A program made the translations under genes and the position numbers. The notes beneath the pieces are model-generated. The model saw only the letters and a program-made list of their open reading frames with translations, was not told the DNA's origin and made no database searches. Positions 23,401 through 36,302 of a stretch of 64,000 nt of DNA are shown in pieces. The stretch's first letter is position 1; each line of letters starts with the position of its first letter. This DNA comes from Lingula anatina (taxonomy: Eukaryota > Brachiopoda > Lingulata > Lingulida > Lingulidae), in contig NW_019775409.1 in assembly GCF_001039355.2 (NCBI RefSeq), positions 314,897-378,896 on the forward strand, in the 5' to 3' direction.

Positions 23401-26400
23401 CATGCTGTATACCATTATGATCTTGAACTTTCAATACAAAGTGTATTGCGATGATAGCCCAGCTTGCATATCGTTATTTCAGTGCACAAAAGCAAACACA
23501 TAAACAAATAGAGTAACAACAGTTCACAACTCCTCAAAACAAGTGATTACTTGCAGAGGCCTAGGCCCCTTTTTTATTTCCAGACCTGTTGCTGTGCCGC
23601 TTGTTGTTGTGCCGCTTGTGGCTGTTGGGTTTGCTGCAACTGTTGTTGTAGTTGTTGTTGTAACTGTTGTTGCTGCTGCAATTGCTGCTGCTGTTCAGAG
23701 ACTTGCCGTTGTAAGGTTACAGTAAGGTTATTCTTGGTTTGTATCTCAGTCTGAGCATTCATACAACATTGAAAACAACACTGTTAGAACAGGCTAGGTG
23801 TGAAAACAGAACATAAACAGATGGGCTTTGGGATTTTTCATAAATATATTAAACCATCTACAAAGATTTATACTCCATGTAATAATTTAATTTATAGAAG
23901 AATGTAATTTCCAAACAATAAACAACATGAATTATTGCAAATAAGATGAGACATAATAATTGATATACAAACTGATAGCACAGTAATACATTTCATAAAT
24001 CAATTACAGTATATGCAATTTAAACAACATCAATGATAAAATGATATGCCAAAGCTCCACCTATAGGAAGAACAAATCACCATAAAGCAAATGAACTAAT
24101 GAAAGCAACTAGAAAGTAGTGTGAATGCAGAAAATTACTGTTAAATGAAGGAAAACAAAACCACAGTGCCACATAAGAAAAACACATTCTGTCCCATTCA
24201 TGATTGTGATCAATATTTCTAGCAAAATCATGGTCCATCTATTAAAATTTAAAAGACATCACATAGGAAACAGTCTTCATAATTCCAGAATTAATAGACT
24301 TCAAATTAACATCTGTGTGAATACAACCAGCTCTGTCTCACTAACGAGACGAAGCCCCATAAATCATTCAGACAATAAATAACTCGGCAATCGGGAAACC
24401 TAATTGCTACAGCATTAAAATTCTGTAACCATCAGAATTGCATCATCCTTTGTCAATTTACATTTTTGCACAGGTGTTTCCGAGTAATTTGCCAATACTT
24501 GCACAACTGAGCATTAACAATAAATGTACAGTGAAAATGTTTTGATGAACTAATGGCCAATTTTTTTCAATGTGAGTTCAAACAGAAAAAGAAATATTTG
24601 TTTATTGTTTGAAACCCTCTCAAATCATAATCAAATCATTCTGTTCTGAAAAAGGAAAAGTCTGAAAATATCTTGCTACTTGAAAATTAAAAAAAGACAC
24701 CTTAAAAGGAAAGGATCCACTTACTAATAGTTTACTAGGATGAGAGATTACACCCCAGCTTATCTTGAATGTGCAGAATTCTGTCCATCACCTTTAACCA
24801 ACTTTTTGTAAGAAATATTACCACAGAACATCACAAGGGAATTTCAAATTAAGTGAATTGTAATTAGACTAGTACAGGACTTCTCAGGTCCTATGACAGC
24901 ATCCTATACCTGTACCTCTGTCTTCAGAACTTAAACAACATTTTAAATGCTTTACTGATCCCAGCCATTATACCATCCCCATAACTTTAACTGATTAGTA
25001 TGGTGAAAATACGTGAGGATGATGGCAAAAAATAAAGATGAAGTCACAGCACCTGCAACTGATAAACCTGTGCCTGCAACTTGTTATTGTCTGCCTGCAC
25101 TTGCTGCAGTTGGGTCTGTTAAAAACATAAAAGTCATAAAGCCATAAAAACAAAGTTAACACACTTAATGACTAATTTATGTAAACAGCTGAAAATTGTA
25201 AAAGACATATTGGTAGATAAAATGTGTTAAAATAAGCAGAACAAAACAGTACAAACAAAAGAAACTTATCTAAAAAGTCAGTTAGGGGCTATTTTACTAA
25301 TGCTAGTTGCTCATTCCACACAACCAACTGCATGCTACAGTTTGAAATAAAATGGCACTTCCTGCTTCTCTGTCTATTAACATAAAGAATTTTAAACTAT
25401 TTTTTCTTGAAATACTAGCCCTACTGATTAGCCAACTGATTAACTCAACAAAGAAACCAATTTTCAACTCAGCACTGAATGAATCAAACATGCGCCCCCC
25501 CTCCCCCCAAGAAAAAAATGTTTAAAATTAAAACAGCAATCTCAAAGGAGTAAACTGAATGTGAGCACGAACACAAAATTAATTAACACACAATACAGTG
25601 GTATAAACTGCTCCTGGTCACTGCATATGGGTGTGGTCATTGTGTTAGTTGTGACAACGCAATCACAACCAACATCACTGTGATGATGTGGTAAAGGGCC
25701 ATTTCCACTGGAACTAGTTTAACCTTACTTAGTATGACCCATTTCTGCTGGCTATAAATTGCAATACCCTTACCAAAGGCAAGAGAGTTACCTCAAATTA
25801 CAGGGATTAGTGAGCTTATCTTAATTAGACTAATATTAGAGATTACAGGGGCAGTATAGTGACATTTTAGTTGGGGCAGCAGAGGGATTAGAGTGGCCTC
25901 CTATGGTGACCAAATCATAATCAGATAGCCTGCTGAGATGGGTTACACACAGAAAGGCTAATCCATATCCGATGGAAACACTCCTTCATTCGCTTGAGAC
26001 TTAGTTTTACCTGTAAATTATTCTGCTGTTGATTACCAGCCGATAGTGCCAGCTGTATTCTCTCTTTTTCTCTCTTCAAGTCTGCTATTTGGTCTGAAAA
26101 AATTTTAAAAACTGAATGTCAATTTCATAAAATAATAATAATGTACTAATTCACTCATTTCATTTGTGCTCCTTCCTATAAAACTTGCATGGAGATAAGA
26201 TATTATTTACGCATTTACAATTTAACACTTTTCCAGTTGCTTGTTAGGAAACTTCTTCATCACAAAAATTTTGAAATTACTTCAACTTAGTTTAGTAAGA
26301 ATTTATATTTACTTGTACCATTTAATGCATTCTCATCCGTATAAGGGCTGTTTGCGTGTGTATGTTTGCATATGTTCTAATGCGTTTGTACGTGTGTGCT

Positions 26401-28180
26401 TATGACTGCACATGCATGATTAACCCAACAACTTATCTCAGCCTAATAAACTGATACTGAAGTTACCTTTAAGCTGTGCAATTTCCAGATCTTTCTCCTG
26501 TCTCAGCTGTTGGAACTCCTGATTATGCTGCTCTGTGAGCTGTTTGTGGTCTTCCTCCTGCTTGGTTCTCTCGCTTTGTTGTCTCTGGTACTGGGACTGG
26601 AGGTCTTCATGTTGACCCTGCCAAATATGACGTCATTGTTATTATACCTAAGGCTAACACAGTGGTTGGGCAATCTCCTCGAGAATTTCATTTCTTATGA
26701 AACTATGTTAAACACAGTCGTATTTATCAGAATTGTTTACTTAGCTATATAGTTGAAATCAATTCAGAATTGAACAGATCTGTAAAGGCCAAGAGTTAAT
26801 TGGAAAATGACACTTTTTTCTAGAGGGCATTAGGCTTTAAAATCAACTTCCGCCTTAACTTAAGCAAAAAAAGTTTCACTTGTCAACAGCTATAGCAAAA
26901 ATTCCCTGAGATTTACCAGCCAATATTTCATCTGGTGTCAGTCAAACTTCTTCTGAGGGCTATGACACCCTTAAGGCTATCATTCCTCAGGTGTGCTGGT
27001 TTTGTCAAGTGCCCCCCCCCCCACCCCCAATTTTTCTATATCTAATATACATATGAAAGTTTATTTGTTTTATTAAAAATGCATGGCTAATGAAACCATT
27101 CCAGGCTTACAGCCTTCACTTTCAAATAGTTAACCCCAAGTTTTACTGACCTGCAACAGTCTAAGTTGTTGGTTTGTGGAATCAAACTTATTCTGGAGCT
27201 CCTGGAGCTCCTTTGCATGCTTCTGGTCTGCTTCATATTTTTTGGCTTCAATTTCTGTAAAAAGGTGAATGAAAATATATTACTTTGGCAAAGAAGTAAA
27301 TAACCTATCTAATACACATAAGTATCGAATAGATTGTGCAATTTCAAGAGAATACACATTGTAAAAGACAAAATTAACCACTCATTGCCAACAAAGTAAT
27401 TACTATGCTTTAATGTTAAGTCGCACATCATTTGGCACTTGTAAGTTATCTTGACGACCTACCTTCTTTTTCTTGTTTGTGAGCAGTTTTCACTTGTTCT
27501 AGAGATCTTTCAAGGCGGCTTTTATGTTCAAATACAACTGGAAAGAGAAAAGATAAATGTGTTATTTCAACAATAAAACACACTAAATTATGCATCTTGG
27601 CAAAGTGTTACAAAATTCCACAGATTCAGAAGAGTAATTTAATTATTATTGTTTCATATCCTCTGAATTTCGAAAAGGTAAAGATTTGTATAATTTTTTA
27701 AGCATTTGAGAATGCATAAATGCACTGACAGTTTTTTATCACACAGTATGCATCATACATATGACACCTTGATTTGATCTAATGTGGCTTTGATTTTGAA
27801 GAGGAGATGGCCTTTAACGTGCTGGCACTCTCTTCTTGGCTACCCAGCTACATGTACTTTCCTTATTGCAAGTTCAAAATGTACAAGGTATACGATCGAG
27901 TGGGGGGTGGGGTGAGGGGGGTGGGGGTCATGGTATGTTTACCAAACGATCCGATCTCCAGCACTAAAGTTAATCATATATTCCATTTGCATTAACGATG
28001 CCACTTACCCTGCAGCTGCGCCGACACCGACTCGTGCTGTGATCTATACTTGCTCAGTTCTTTCTCAGTTTGCTGCAGTCGGCCCTGGAGATCACTGTAT
28101 AAATAAAATCCGTACAGGCCTAAAACTCCGACCGCCACGTAGATGATAATTTTCACAACACTTCCACTCCTCCTCGACAT
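14465..28180 (-). CDS. GOLIM4: Golgi integral membrane protein 4-like (GPP130 family)
   Basis: Exons: 28180-28009, 27537-27463, 27254-27151, 26617-26467, 26093-26011, 25115-25053, 23750-23586, 23041-22759, 22292-22068, 21695-21622, 20465-20364 (moderate support), 19372-18903, 16735-16701, 16392-16352, 16014-15959, 15754-15308, 14958-14859, 14550-14465; about 910 codons. A short cytoplasmic start (MSRRSGS) leads to a signal-anchor helix, then a coiled coil matching GOLIM4 (VFEHKSRLERSLEQVKTAHK), a Gln-rich middle, a Gly/Asn-rich exon and an acidic tail ending GKEDDDN. In vertebrates this is a cis-Golgi protein cycling through endosomes. All joins are in phase except 18903 to 16735, where exon 12 ends in phase 2 and the next exon needs phase 0, so a small exon between them is probably missed or exon 12 uses another donor. 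The head assignment is strong; the tail is divergent. Confidence 0.85.
15775..15823. repeat. (AAAT)n microsatellite
   Basis: AAAT-type tetranucleotide repeat with one TTAA interruption, immediately upstream (gene sense) of the GOLIM4 exon at 15754-15308. It therefore lies close to that exon's acceptor. Confidence 0.9.
17974..18283. repeat. 31-bp minisatellite, 10 copies
   Basis: Ten consecutive units of 31 bases fill 310 bases. Each unit carries GTGCACATAATTAATCTGCG and ends CCTGGT. Units differ only by single substitutions (for example G/T after AAA, and CGG/CAG/TACGG variants). The array lies in a GOLIM4 intron. Every unit contains TAATTAAT, a homeodomain-type core, and GTGCAC, a 6-base palindrome. 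There are no spacers, so it is not a CRISPR array. Confidence 0.97.
25696..25985. mobile_element. MITE-like element with imperfect terminal inverted repeats
   Basis: The left end (GGGCCATTTCCACTGGAACT) pairs with the reverse complement of the right end (GGAGTGTTTCCATCGGATAT) over about 29 bases. It is non-coding and lies in a GOLIM4 intron. It shares the TTTCCA terminal motif with the element at 30301-30521. No clear target-site duplication could be assigned by eye. Confidence 0.55.
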
Positions 28181-28970
28181 CTTTCCTTTCGTCTCAGGTC
28201 GTGCAAATTCCAGTCTGGCGTGTTCAAATCAGTGCATCTTTAAGTTAACTAAGGTTGTCAACATTCAATGATTAAGACGTGGCTGGCGCTGGGCATTGTG
28301 GGACTGCAGGTAAGAGACAGGAAATTTGACTAACCACCGATGCTGCAGACTAAATTGGTATAATTTAAAAATAAAAATAAAACTTAAGCGTTTTTGTATT
28401 ATCATAATGCATTTTAAATGGCTACAGTCACTTATATCAAAATTTGTAGTTTTATTTCAATTTGTTAACTTAATAAAAGTTAAGTTTACGACTTGGTTAA
28501 CGTTTTTATCGTTAACGTCCAAAAACACCGCGTTTTCTTACGTTAAGCATGGACATAATAAGAGAAGGAAAGGGTAATTCACCTTAGCAGTTCTTATATC
28601 TGACTTTGTCAAGATTCATTGGGAAAAAACCTTCTCTGAAGTCAGATATTTAAAGAAAAAAAACAAAACACACTTCCTAGTTGCCACGTTAGGACGAGGT
28701 AAACACGAGCGCTCGTGCTCACGTTGAAGCCGGAAGTTTACGCTGCGGGGTCACCAAGAGGTCACATTGTAGTCTTGCTGTTATCAGTCATCAAATTATA
28801 TTATCAAATCTGCAACACGACCTTCGCTTTGAAAATCATGTGATAGGGGAGGTTGGACAAGACGCGTTGATCCTAACTTATAGTCCGAACATATTCCAGC
28901 GTTAAGAGGACTACTGAACTATAAGAAAGTTGAAGACTGGGAAAGTTGGGATCGTCGGTAAACAGGCGCG
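28181..28970. promoter_or_regulatory. Divergent promoter region between GOLIM4 and SLC35F6
   Basis: The two start codons point away from each other across 790 bases. The middle is more GC- and CpG-rich than its surroundings (about 28690-28760) and holds the palindrome GAGCGCTC and an ETS-type CCGGAAGT. No TATA box is obvious. It is probably a shared promoter region containing both 5' UTRs; the transcription start sites are not determined. Confidence 0.55.
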
Positions 28971-31900
28971 ATGGCTTGGACATGTTACCAGATTTGTCTG
29001 GCGGTGCTGATGTTTGTCAGCGGAACGATAAACACGTTATCCACAAAGTACGTATTTGTACGTTGATAATATTGGTTTGTTCCAAACAGAAGGTTTTGTG
29101 TTAACATTTGATTACTTTAGTGGATTACTTGTACAACAATAAGTTAGCAATGCCGTTTTATGTGTTCAATCACACAGATTGTACCAGTACCAAAAGCACT
29201 CTTTAGTTTACTGCCGCGTCTGCGCAAAAAACATTGAGCTGTATCAATCCAGTTTCAGCATCTACATGTTTTTAGCTCTTGGTATACCGCTACATACAGT
29301 TATGAAGAGAACAAAAGGTTTTATTCCTGTATATTTGCAGTTTCTTAATTGGTTACAACTGAAATAAAAATTTAAAGGGCAACTACATGAGATTTGTATG
29401 CAAAAATAGATTTTCCGGGGGGGGGGGGGGGGGGGCATTTTTCCGGACTCACAAATTATTTATCTTTCCCACTCTCCACCGACCTTTAATTGAATTTATA
29501 CAGGTTGATTTAGTTTAAAATGACTGGCCAGTCATTATAACCCATGACCAACTACCTAATAAGTTTCAGTTGGAAATATCAACAACCAGAAAAAATATTT
29601 AAGGGGCAAAGGTGTATGTTAGGTTTTATTAGAAGCCGTGGATAGCAAAACTAAGCATTTGGGGAATTTTGAAACCCATGGAGTGTAACTTTAAAGTTGT
29701 GGTTACTAGTAAAAACCATACATTTATAACATGTAGTCATGTTTTTCTCTACTGCACATATTGCTATGATGGCTGAGTTTTCCAGGAAGTTTACTGAACT
29801 GATAGCATTTTACAGATGATTTCATTCATCCCGTTTGTCTCAATGGATACTTTGTCATTCTTTTTGAAATGAAAGCAGAAGAGGGAAGTTAGTTTTGGCA
29901 ATCCACTGAAAAGTGACTAAGTGTATGCCAATGTTGCCATGATCATTTTCCAATCTTTTGTTTCCTTAAGTTCTTTGTGGCAAGTTTTACCCAGGAAGAA
30001 AGGAGGGGAGGGGGGGCATCCATAATATCCCCTTGCTTTAATGACTATAAGATATTTTTGGATGCCTGTCCTAGATAGATATCAGTAGATAAATATAAAA
30101 TATAGTTGCCATAATTAGAATAATTATTCATAGCATTATTATATATATAAAACCAGTGATAAAGATGCACATATATTACAAAATCAATCTATAAAAGGCT
30201 CTAGCTGTTTTGCCCACAAAGTACTTTACACTAGTCTATATGGACTCCTTCATAATATGAAGTACACATTAGTGACAATTTGTGGAATTAACCATGTGAT
30301 GCTCTAACACCCCATTTCCATAGATTAGATCGACCTACTTTAGATCGACCGAACTCCCTGGGGGTTCACGCTAAATAGCTGTCAGCTGGGCGGACACGAA
30401 AGTTAATTACCCCCTTACAGCTTGTAGTAGACGGGACGGACATTTAAGTTGGATTATCTGAAAGTAATCTAGTGAGACTCCCCGCGGGGATAGATCGATC
30501 TAAAATCTATGGGAATAGAGCCTAAGGTTGATTCCTACATAATGGAGCCCAAAGACTGATAAGATTTTATTACAAAGCCTCAGTGCTAACTGTTGTTATA
30601 GCTCATTGTAGTCAGCATTGAAATAAAGTGTATTCACTTGAGAGATGTTAATTGTGTACTTAACAAATACTTTTAAATGTAATGATTTACAATGAAGATT
30701 CAGTGGATGACATGACTTGATGTGCATTTATGAAAACAATGAATATATTCCCTGGAAACCGTGATTTTATTTTTAAAAATAAAGGAAAAATATTCAGATT
30801 GTGAACAACAAATATTCAAGATTTTAATCTATAATACTAAAATATTCACTTGATGTACGTACCAACAATGTCACTTCTTTGAAATGATGGAATATTGATA
30901 TCAATTTTCCATTTCCCTCCACATTGATAGCATTGTTTACATACTAGTACATCTGATTTTCACTTCTGATAGATTAGACAGATTATTCTAATTGTTTATT
31001 TATTTATTTATTTATTTATTATTCATGTAAGTTTCTGTTGCTTCGCAGATTGTGCTTTTATGATTCAGAACTCAATATATGACTGAAGTCTATAAATAGT
31101 AACCTTGGAAACCTGAACAGTTTTTTTTAATTTAAATATGTTTATATGTCTGTATTTCCAGATGGGCAGACAAAACATCTTCATTGGATTCCACAGGACA
31201 TATGAGACCATTTGACCATCCATTTTTACAGGTACCACTTAGTGTTTAATATTAACATTGGAGTTAGATATGAAAATAATATATAGTGATATTGTTTAAA
31301 AAAAACTTAGAGTAAAGTGTGCTGGCATATTGTCAACTGATGTAAATGAACACAATTATATCTATATTTTCAGTTGTTTTACATGTGTATTAAATATATA
31401 ATAAGAAAGTCAGCAGATATGTATTGTTACTAAAATACTTAATTCCTCCAAATTTCATCTCTGACTTCAGGCAGTTGGTATGTTCTTAGGAGAGCTCTCC
31501 TGTCTGTTTGTCTTCCACATCATACGACTGGTGAACAAGGTCCGTAATAAACCCATGGAACTCGGCAACCAGAATTTCAACCCCTTGATATTTCTCCCAC
31601 CAGCACTCTGCGACATGTGTGGCACATCCATTATGTACCTGGGGTTGAATTTGACCTACGCCTCTAGTTTCCAGATGTTAAGGGGTAATTATATATATTA
31701 TACAGAGCTTCCTGCTACAGCTAGCTGTTTACTGGTTAGATGGGCATGGGTCAGTCCTCCCTTTTTTCCCTCTATTTCTCTCATTATTCCAAAACAAAAT
31801 GGTGTTGACCTAGAATGAAAAAAATATTTTGTATACAGAACAGTGTTTTGACTGATTAGAAACCTTAAAAATATTGTTTTTTAAGGCTGTATATTTAAAA

Positions 31901-34900
31901 TAGCCCAGTCTATTTAAATTTTAAATTAGTATATCCCATTAACTATTGTATTATTTATTGATTAGCTTTTAGATCAGGGCCAATGTATATTGATATTTCC
32001 AGGTGCTGTTATAGTGTTCACTGCTCTACTCTCTGTGGCATTCCTGGGTCGTATTATCAAGACTTACATGTGGGTTGGAATATTCTGGGTCATCGCAGGT
32101 CTGGCCCTGGTGGGCGTGGCTGATGTCGTATTTGGGGACCATGACAAATCTGATACAAACGGTATCATCGCAGGTAATGAAAACCATTTAAGTTCTTGTA
32201 AGATTTTGGATTTAGTAATGTTAGCACAATGTGGTATACTGTTAGAAAATATCCACATTATTGGCAGTTGTCCCCCAAATCATTTTCAGAATAGTGAGGG
32301 GCAAAAAAAAAAAATTAATAAATAAAATAAAAATAATAATAATAATAATAATCTATACACTTTTATATATCCCAATATTTCAGGTGACTTATTAATTATC
32401 ATGGCACAGATCATAGTGGCAGTGCAGATGGTTGTGGAGGAGAAATTTGTGATGAAACACAATGTGCCACCTCTACAGGCAGTAGGCTGGGAAGGTAGGA
32501 ATGTGTTAGCTGTGACAATATCAATGTGTTGAGCTACATCAGTGTGTTAGGTGTGACAGTCTCATTGTGTTAGATGTGACAGTATCAGTGTGTTAGGTGT
32601 GACAATGTGTAAGCTGTGACAGCAAAGGGCCGTTAGCTGTGACTATTTCAGAGTGTAAATTGTGAAAATGTGTGTGAGGCATGGCAGCATCAATGTGTTA
32701 GGTGTCACAGCGATGTGACAGTACTAGTGTGTTAAGTGTGACAGCAAGTCTAGTGTCCTTCCACATCAGCACCCTGTTGGAATTAAAGCAACAGCATTGG
32801 AACAGTTATAATAGTAAGAATTTATTTAGCACTTAATTACCTAATCTTAGTATTTTGCAATTTTTTAGGATTCTTTGGTTTTACTATCCTTGGTATACTG
32901 CTGGTCCCTATGTACTACATTGATGTTGGGCATCCATTTAGCGACAATCCAGAAGGGAGGTTAGAAGATGCCATTGATGGATTTATACAAATATCTAATA
33001 GCTGGATTGTGGCACTTGCAACCTTTGGTAGGTAATGGGTACAATGACCAAATTGATTGTAGGATAAGGAACTAATGAAAAACAATTTGATATATTTATT
33101 TATTTATAATGCATATCATTTCACACTGTATCTCAATATACTTTAATATGTAGAATTTTGTGTACTGACTTGAATACAAAGTTAACATTATTATTATTGT
33201 AGTTTAAAGCACTTATTGTTAAAAAAAAAAAAACTTATGAGGTATGTGGTGTATGGCTATATATAATACCAGTCACCAGGTAGCATGTGAGGTATAGAAA
33301 TATTAATTCATTGGTATAAGCAAAATGTCAGTCTGTAAATCAAAATGTCAAAATGTAAATCTCTAATTGTTACTGTAATAAGACAGAATTATTAGTCATT
33401 AAGACAGAAGAGCGTGGTTTAATCACACTCAATTTATCTCTTTCAGGTAACATAGTCAGTATCGCATTTTTCAACTTCTCTGGTATCTCAGTTACCAAGG
33501 AGATGAGTGCGACAACGCGTATGGTCCTGGACAGCCTGAGGACAGCATCCATCTGGGTGGTCACCCTGGCCGTAGGCTGGCAGACCTTCCAATATTTACA
33601 GGTACACATGCATGCCTTAGGGCTCATTCCCAATGTAACTATTGTTCTATGTAGATAGGTCCAACTCCCTGGAGACTCTTTCTGGAGGCAGTAAGATTAA
33701 CAGATGCTATATGCTAAGGTTGCCTGATCATTTAGGGTGTAGATTTCACATACTTCAATGATAGTTCATTTCTGGCTTAGTTAGAGCTCAACTGAGCCTC
33801 CAGCCAAATAAAGCTTACTCTTATAAATTTATGTGGTGGTATCCAATGTTTTTTTTTTTTTTTTTGTTCTTTTTTTGTTAACTAACATATTAATTTGTTT
33901 TTAGTGATTTATTTATTACGCTCAGTTTGCTTTTGTTTTTCTTTCTACAGCTGTAAATATGGCAAGTATTTCCATGTTCCACTTCTATGGTCACAGAAAA
34001 GTCAAGTTTTCATCCTGAATCTTCTTTTCTTTCAGCTCATTGGTTTCTTCCTTCTGTTTGTGGGCATGTGTCTGTATAACGACATTATCATCCTGCCGCT
34101 TATGAGGAAATATGGCGTGTGCGGGCTTCACCCACCAGAGGGAGAGGAAGGCAAACGACTTGTTACAACCAGTGGGGATGAAGATGGTATATAGTTGCCA
34201 TGAAATATGTTTAAGCCTTTTTTTAAAGTAAAATTTTATATTGATAAATTGGCAAGTTGAGAAATAAATGTTGCAATAGATTGTTAAGCTTTGCTATATG
34301 TTGGTGGCATGTTTTTTAACTAAATGCTTTGCTGTATGTTGGCGGTATGTTGTTGAGCTATAGTTTTCCTATATATTGGTCATTCATTTTTGAGCTAAAT
34401 GCTTTGCTAAATGGTGACTGTAAATTATTTAGGGGCTACTGTGCTAGTATTAAGGCTTTGCTTCATATATAGGCAATTGGTATTTTTTGTCAAAGTCTTT
34501 GCGATGAGCTTTGTTTTGCACAATTTTAAGGGCATGACATAAAATGTTTATTGGTTTCACCTTGCCGTGTAAGTTACAAACATAACGATGCAAAATGCAC
34601 ACAAATGTTCCAGACAAAGACACGCAAAACCAGATTTTGAACTGTGATCATTGCAATATTTTGATATAGACATTAAAAGACTGATTATTGAGCAAAAAAA
34701 TAAAAGCAAATATGAAAATATGACAGAATAAATGAGGACATTAACATTTTCTAACATGAAGCAATTATTAATTAGTAAGTCAGAGAAATATATGTTACTT
34801 ATTATAAATAGCCCAAGTAACAGAACTGCTTATTATTAACTGAAACATTTTATTTTCTTGAAATTAACTCTTGTAAGTTGTAATAATTATTATGTTAAAT

Positions 34901-35137
34901 TTCCATCCTTGGAAATGTGTATAGATTTATTTTAAAGGAGCCCCATGGGGTATGATTTGGTAAAGTTCAAGGTCACTTAATCATGAAGTATAACTGATTG
35001 AAATTGTGTAATTTTGATCATTCTAATTTTGAATTTTTATTTCCCCTATTCAAGTATCTTCATATAAGACAATAGGAGATTATGGTGAGCCAAATGGACT
35101 GTTTGCCACGCATCAAGAGGCTCAGGTCATCAACTAG
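28971..35137 (+). CDS. SLC35F6: Solute carrier family 35 member F6, complete, nine exons
   Basis: Exons: 28971-29047, 31162-31231, 31471-31684, 32003-32173, 32384-32494, 32869-33027, 33447-33601, 34036-34186, 35055-35137, giving 1191 nt (396 aa plus stop) with all phases consistent. Family landmarks are clear: MAWTCYQ start and INTLSTKWAD, HPFLQAVGMFLGE, FLPPALCDMCGTSIMYLGLN, SSFQMLRGAV, GDLLIIMAQIIVAVQMV, FFNFSGISVTKEMSATTRMV. It is a multi-TM drug/metabolite-transporter-fold protein; the human orthologue is reported in lysosomal and mitochondrial membranes. Reading through the exon 8 donor would stop after three more codons at 34194, giving an alternative shorter form. The exon 9 tail (IGDYGEPNGLFATHQEAQ) is preferred because it is duplicated intact at 44211-44293. 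Intron 8 contains the left breakpoint of the tandem duplication. Confidence 0.95.
30301..30521. mobile_element. MITE-like element with terminal inverted repeats
   Basis: The left end GCTCTA...CCATAGATTAGATCGACC is mirrored at the right end (reverse complement GCTCTATTCCCATAGATTTT then AGATCGATC). Internal GATCGA motifs repeat on both arms. It is non-coding and lies in intron 1 of SLC35F6. Termini are by eye and may be off by a few bases. Confidence 0.65.
32497..32750. repeat. Degenerate minisatellite in an SLC35F6 intron
   Basis: Roughly nine degraded units built on GTGTTAGGTGTGACAGT, spaced about 25-30 bases apart, begin just after the exon 5 donor. Units have diverged by substitution and small indels, so the array is older than the 31-bp array in GOLIM4. 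Confidence 0.8.
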
Positions 35138-35801
35138 ACAGCGAGTGGACATCTGGGGTTACATGGATAGAAATGTTGAACAATCAGAAAATAACAAAAC
35201 AGACATGGAATTTCTACAGCTTGACATTTTAAGGACATTCTCTTTGTTAAAAACTCTTTGCAGAACTACAAAAAACTTGTGTTAATGGGCTAAAACAATT
35301 GATCATGTCAGGATGTGACTGGCAAAGATTGCTTGGTGAATGTAAGGCAATATGACTGGAGCCATTGTGAGCTCATGCAGAAGATCATGCTTAATAAGCA
35401 ATTCGCTGGAATGGAAGAATATTTGCATTCAGGTGCTTTTCTGAAGTTATGGAATGGCACCAAAATAATTAAGATTGCTTGATAAATTAATTAGATGAAA
35501 ACAGGGTAGGCCTACTGCATACCCAAAAGTGGTCTAAATGAGATTGGTAATAATATTGTATCATGTCAGATCTTCGTATTTTTGTCTTTTTCTAGAACAT
35601 TTATTTATATCATTTTAGATACAAAAGCAGATAAGATTTTTTAAAAATTGGATCAAGCAGTGATTGTTTTTTGGGGAAAGAAAGGGTGCTGATCAATATG
35701 CAATATGCATGTAGGCCTATATGCCTGTTTTTTTTCTTCTTAATAAGTTCACTTTGAGTTCACTATTTTTCATGCATTCACTTTGTCTTCATTCTCTCTC
35801 T

Positions 35802-35837
<36 letters not shown>

Positions 35838-36302
35838 ATTTATTGTTAAGGACCACTTTTTAGTATAGAATATCATATCTCATCTTACATATAATTTCTG
35901 TATTTAATCTTAATCAAGTTATCTGCATATTGAAATTTTCAGTTGATTGTATTCTGTTTTAAATGCTCATCAGAATAATGAAATTATTTTTATTATATGC
36001 TAAGCGAGTCTGTGTTGTTATTCAGGTTATGATCACATTATGAGCACTATTTTTACGAAAAGCTTAGAGATTCATATAGATTTCATTAATGGGGACATAG
36101 AAAGGGCACACATGACGTTTCGCTAACACAGTTCGTCATCTTTGGCGCGCCTTGCACCGACGACGCAACGTCACACGTGTGCGTCATAAACGCTGGACGT
36201 GAAGGTCGCGTCAACAGCGTAGCCAACAAAATGGAGGACTATGCCATAGTTCAGTTCTTACCCAATTGATAGTTTTCGTTATTTTCTGCACTGTGCAAGA
36301 AG
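35138..36302 (+). other. SLC35F6 3' UTR and spacer before receptor copy 1
   Basis: AT-rich sequence after the SLC35F6 stop, with a (CA)n microsatellite at about 35806-35835 and no exon seen. It presumably holds the SLC35F6 polyadenylation site. The last ~200 bases form the receptor promoter region described separately. Confidence 0.5.
36105..36302 (+). promoter_or_regulatory. Promoter / 5' UTR region of receptor copy 1
   Basis: A locally CpG-rich block upstream of the start codon contains GGCGCGCC, ACACGTGT (E-box palindrome), TGACGTTT and TGCGTCAT (CRE/AP-1-like). The same block occurs almost unchanged at 45244-45451 before copy 2, so both copies carry the same basal promoter. No TATA box at a normal spacing is evident. 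Confidence 0.5.

Noticed and set aside
23543-23754. Plus-strand Cys- or Val-rich frames
   Set aside because: They are shadows of the Gln-rich GOLIM4 exon on the minus strand.
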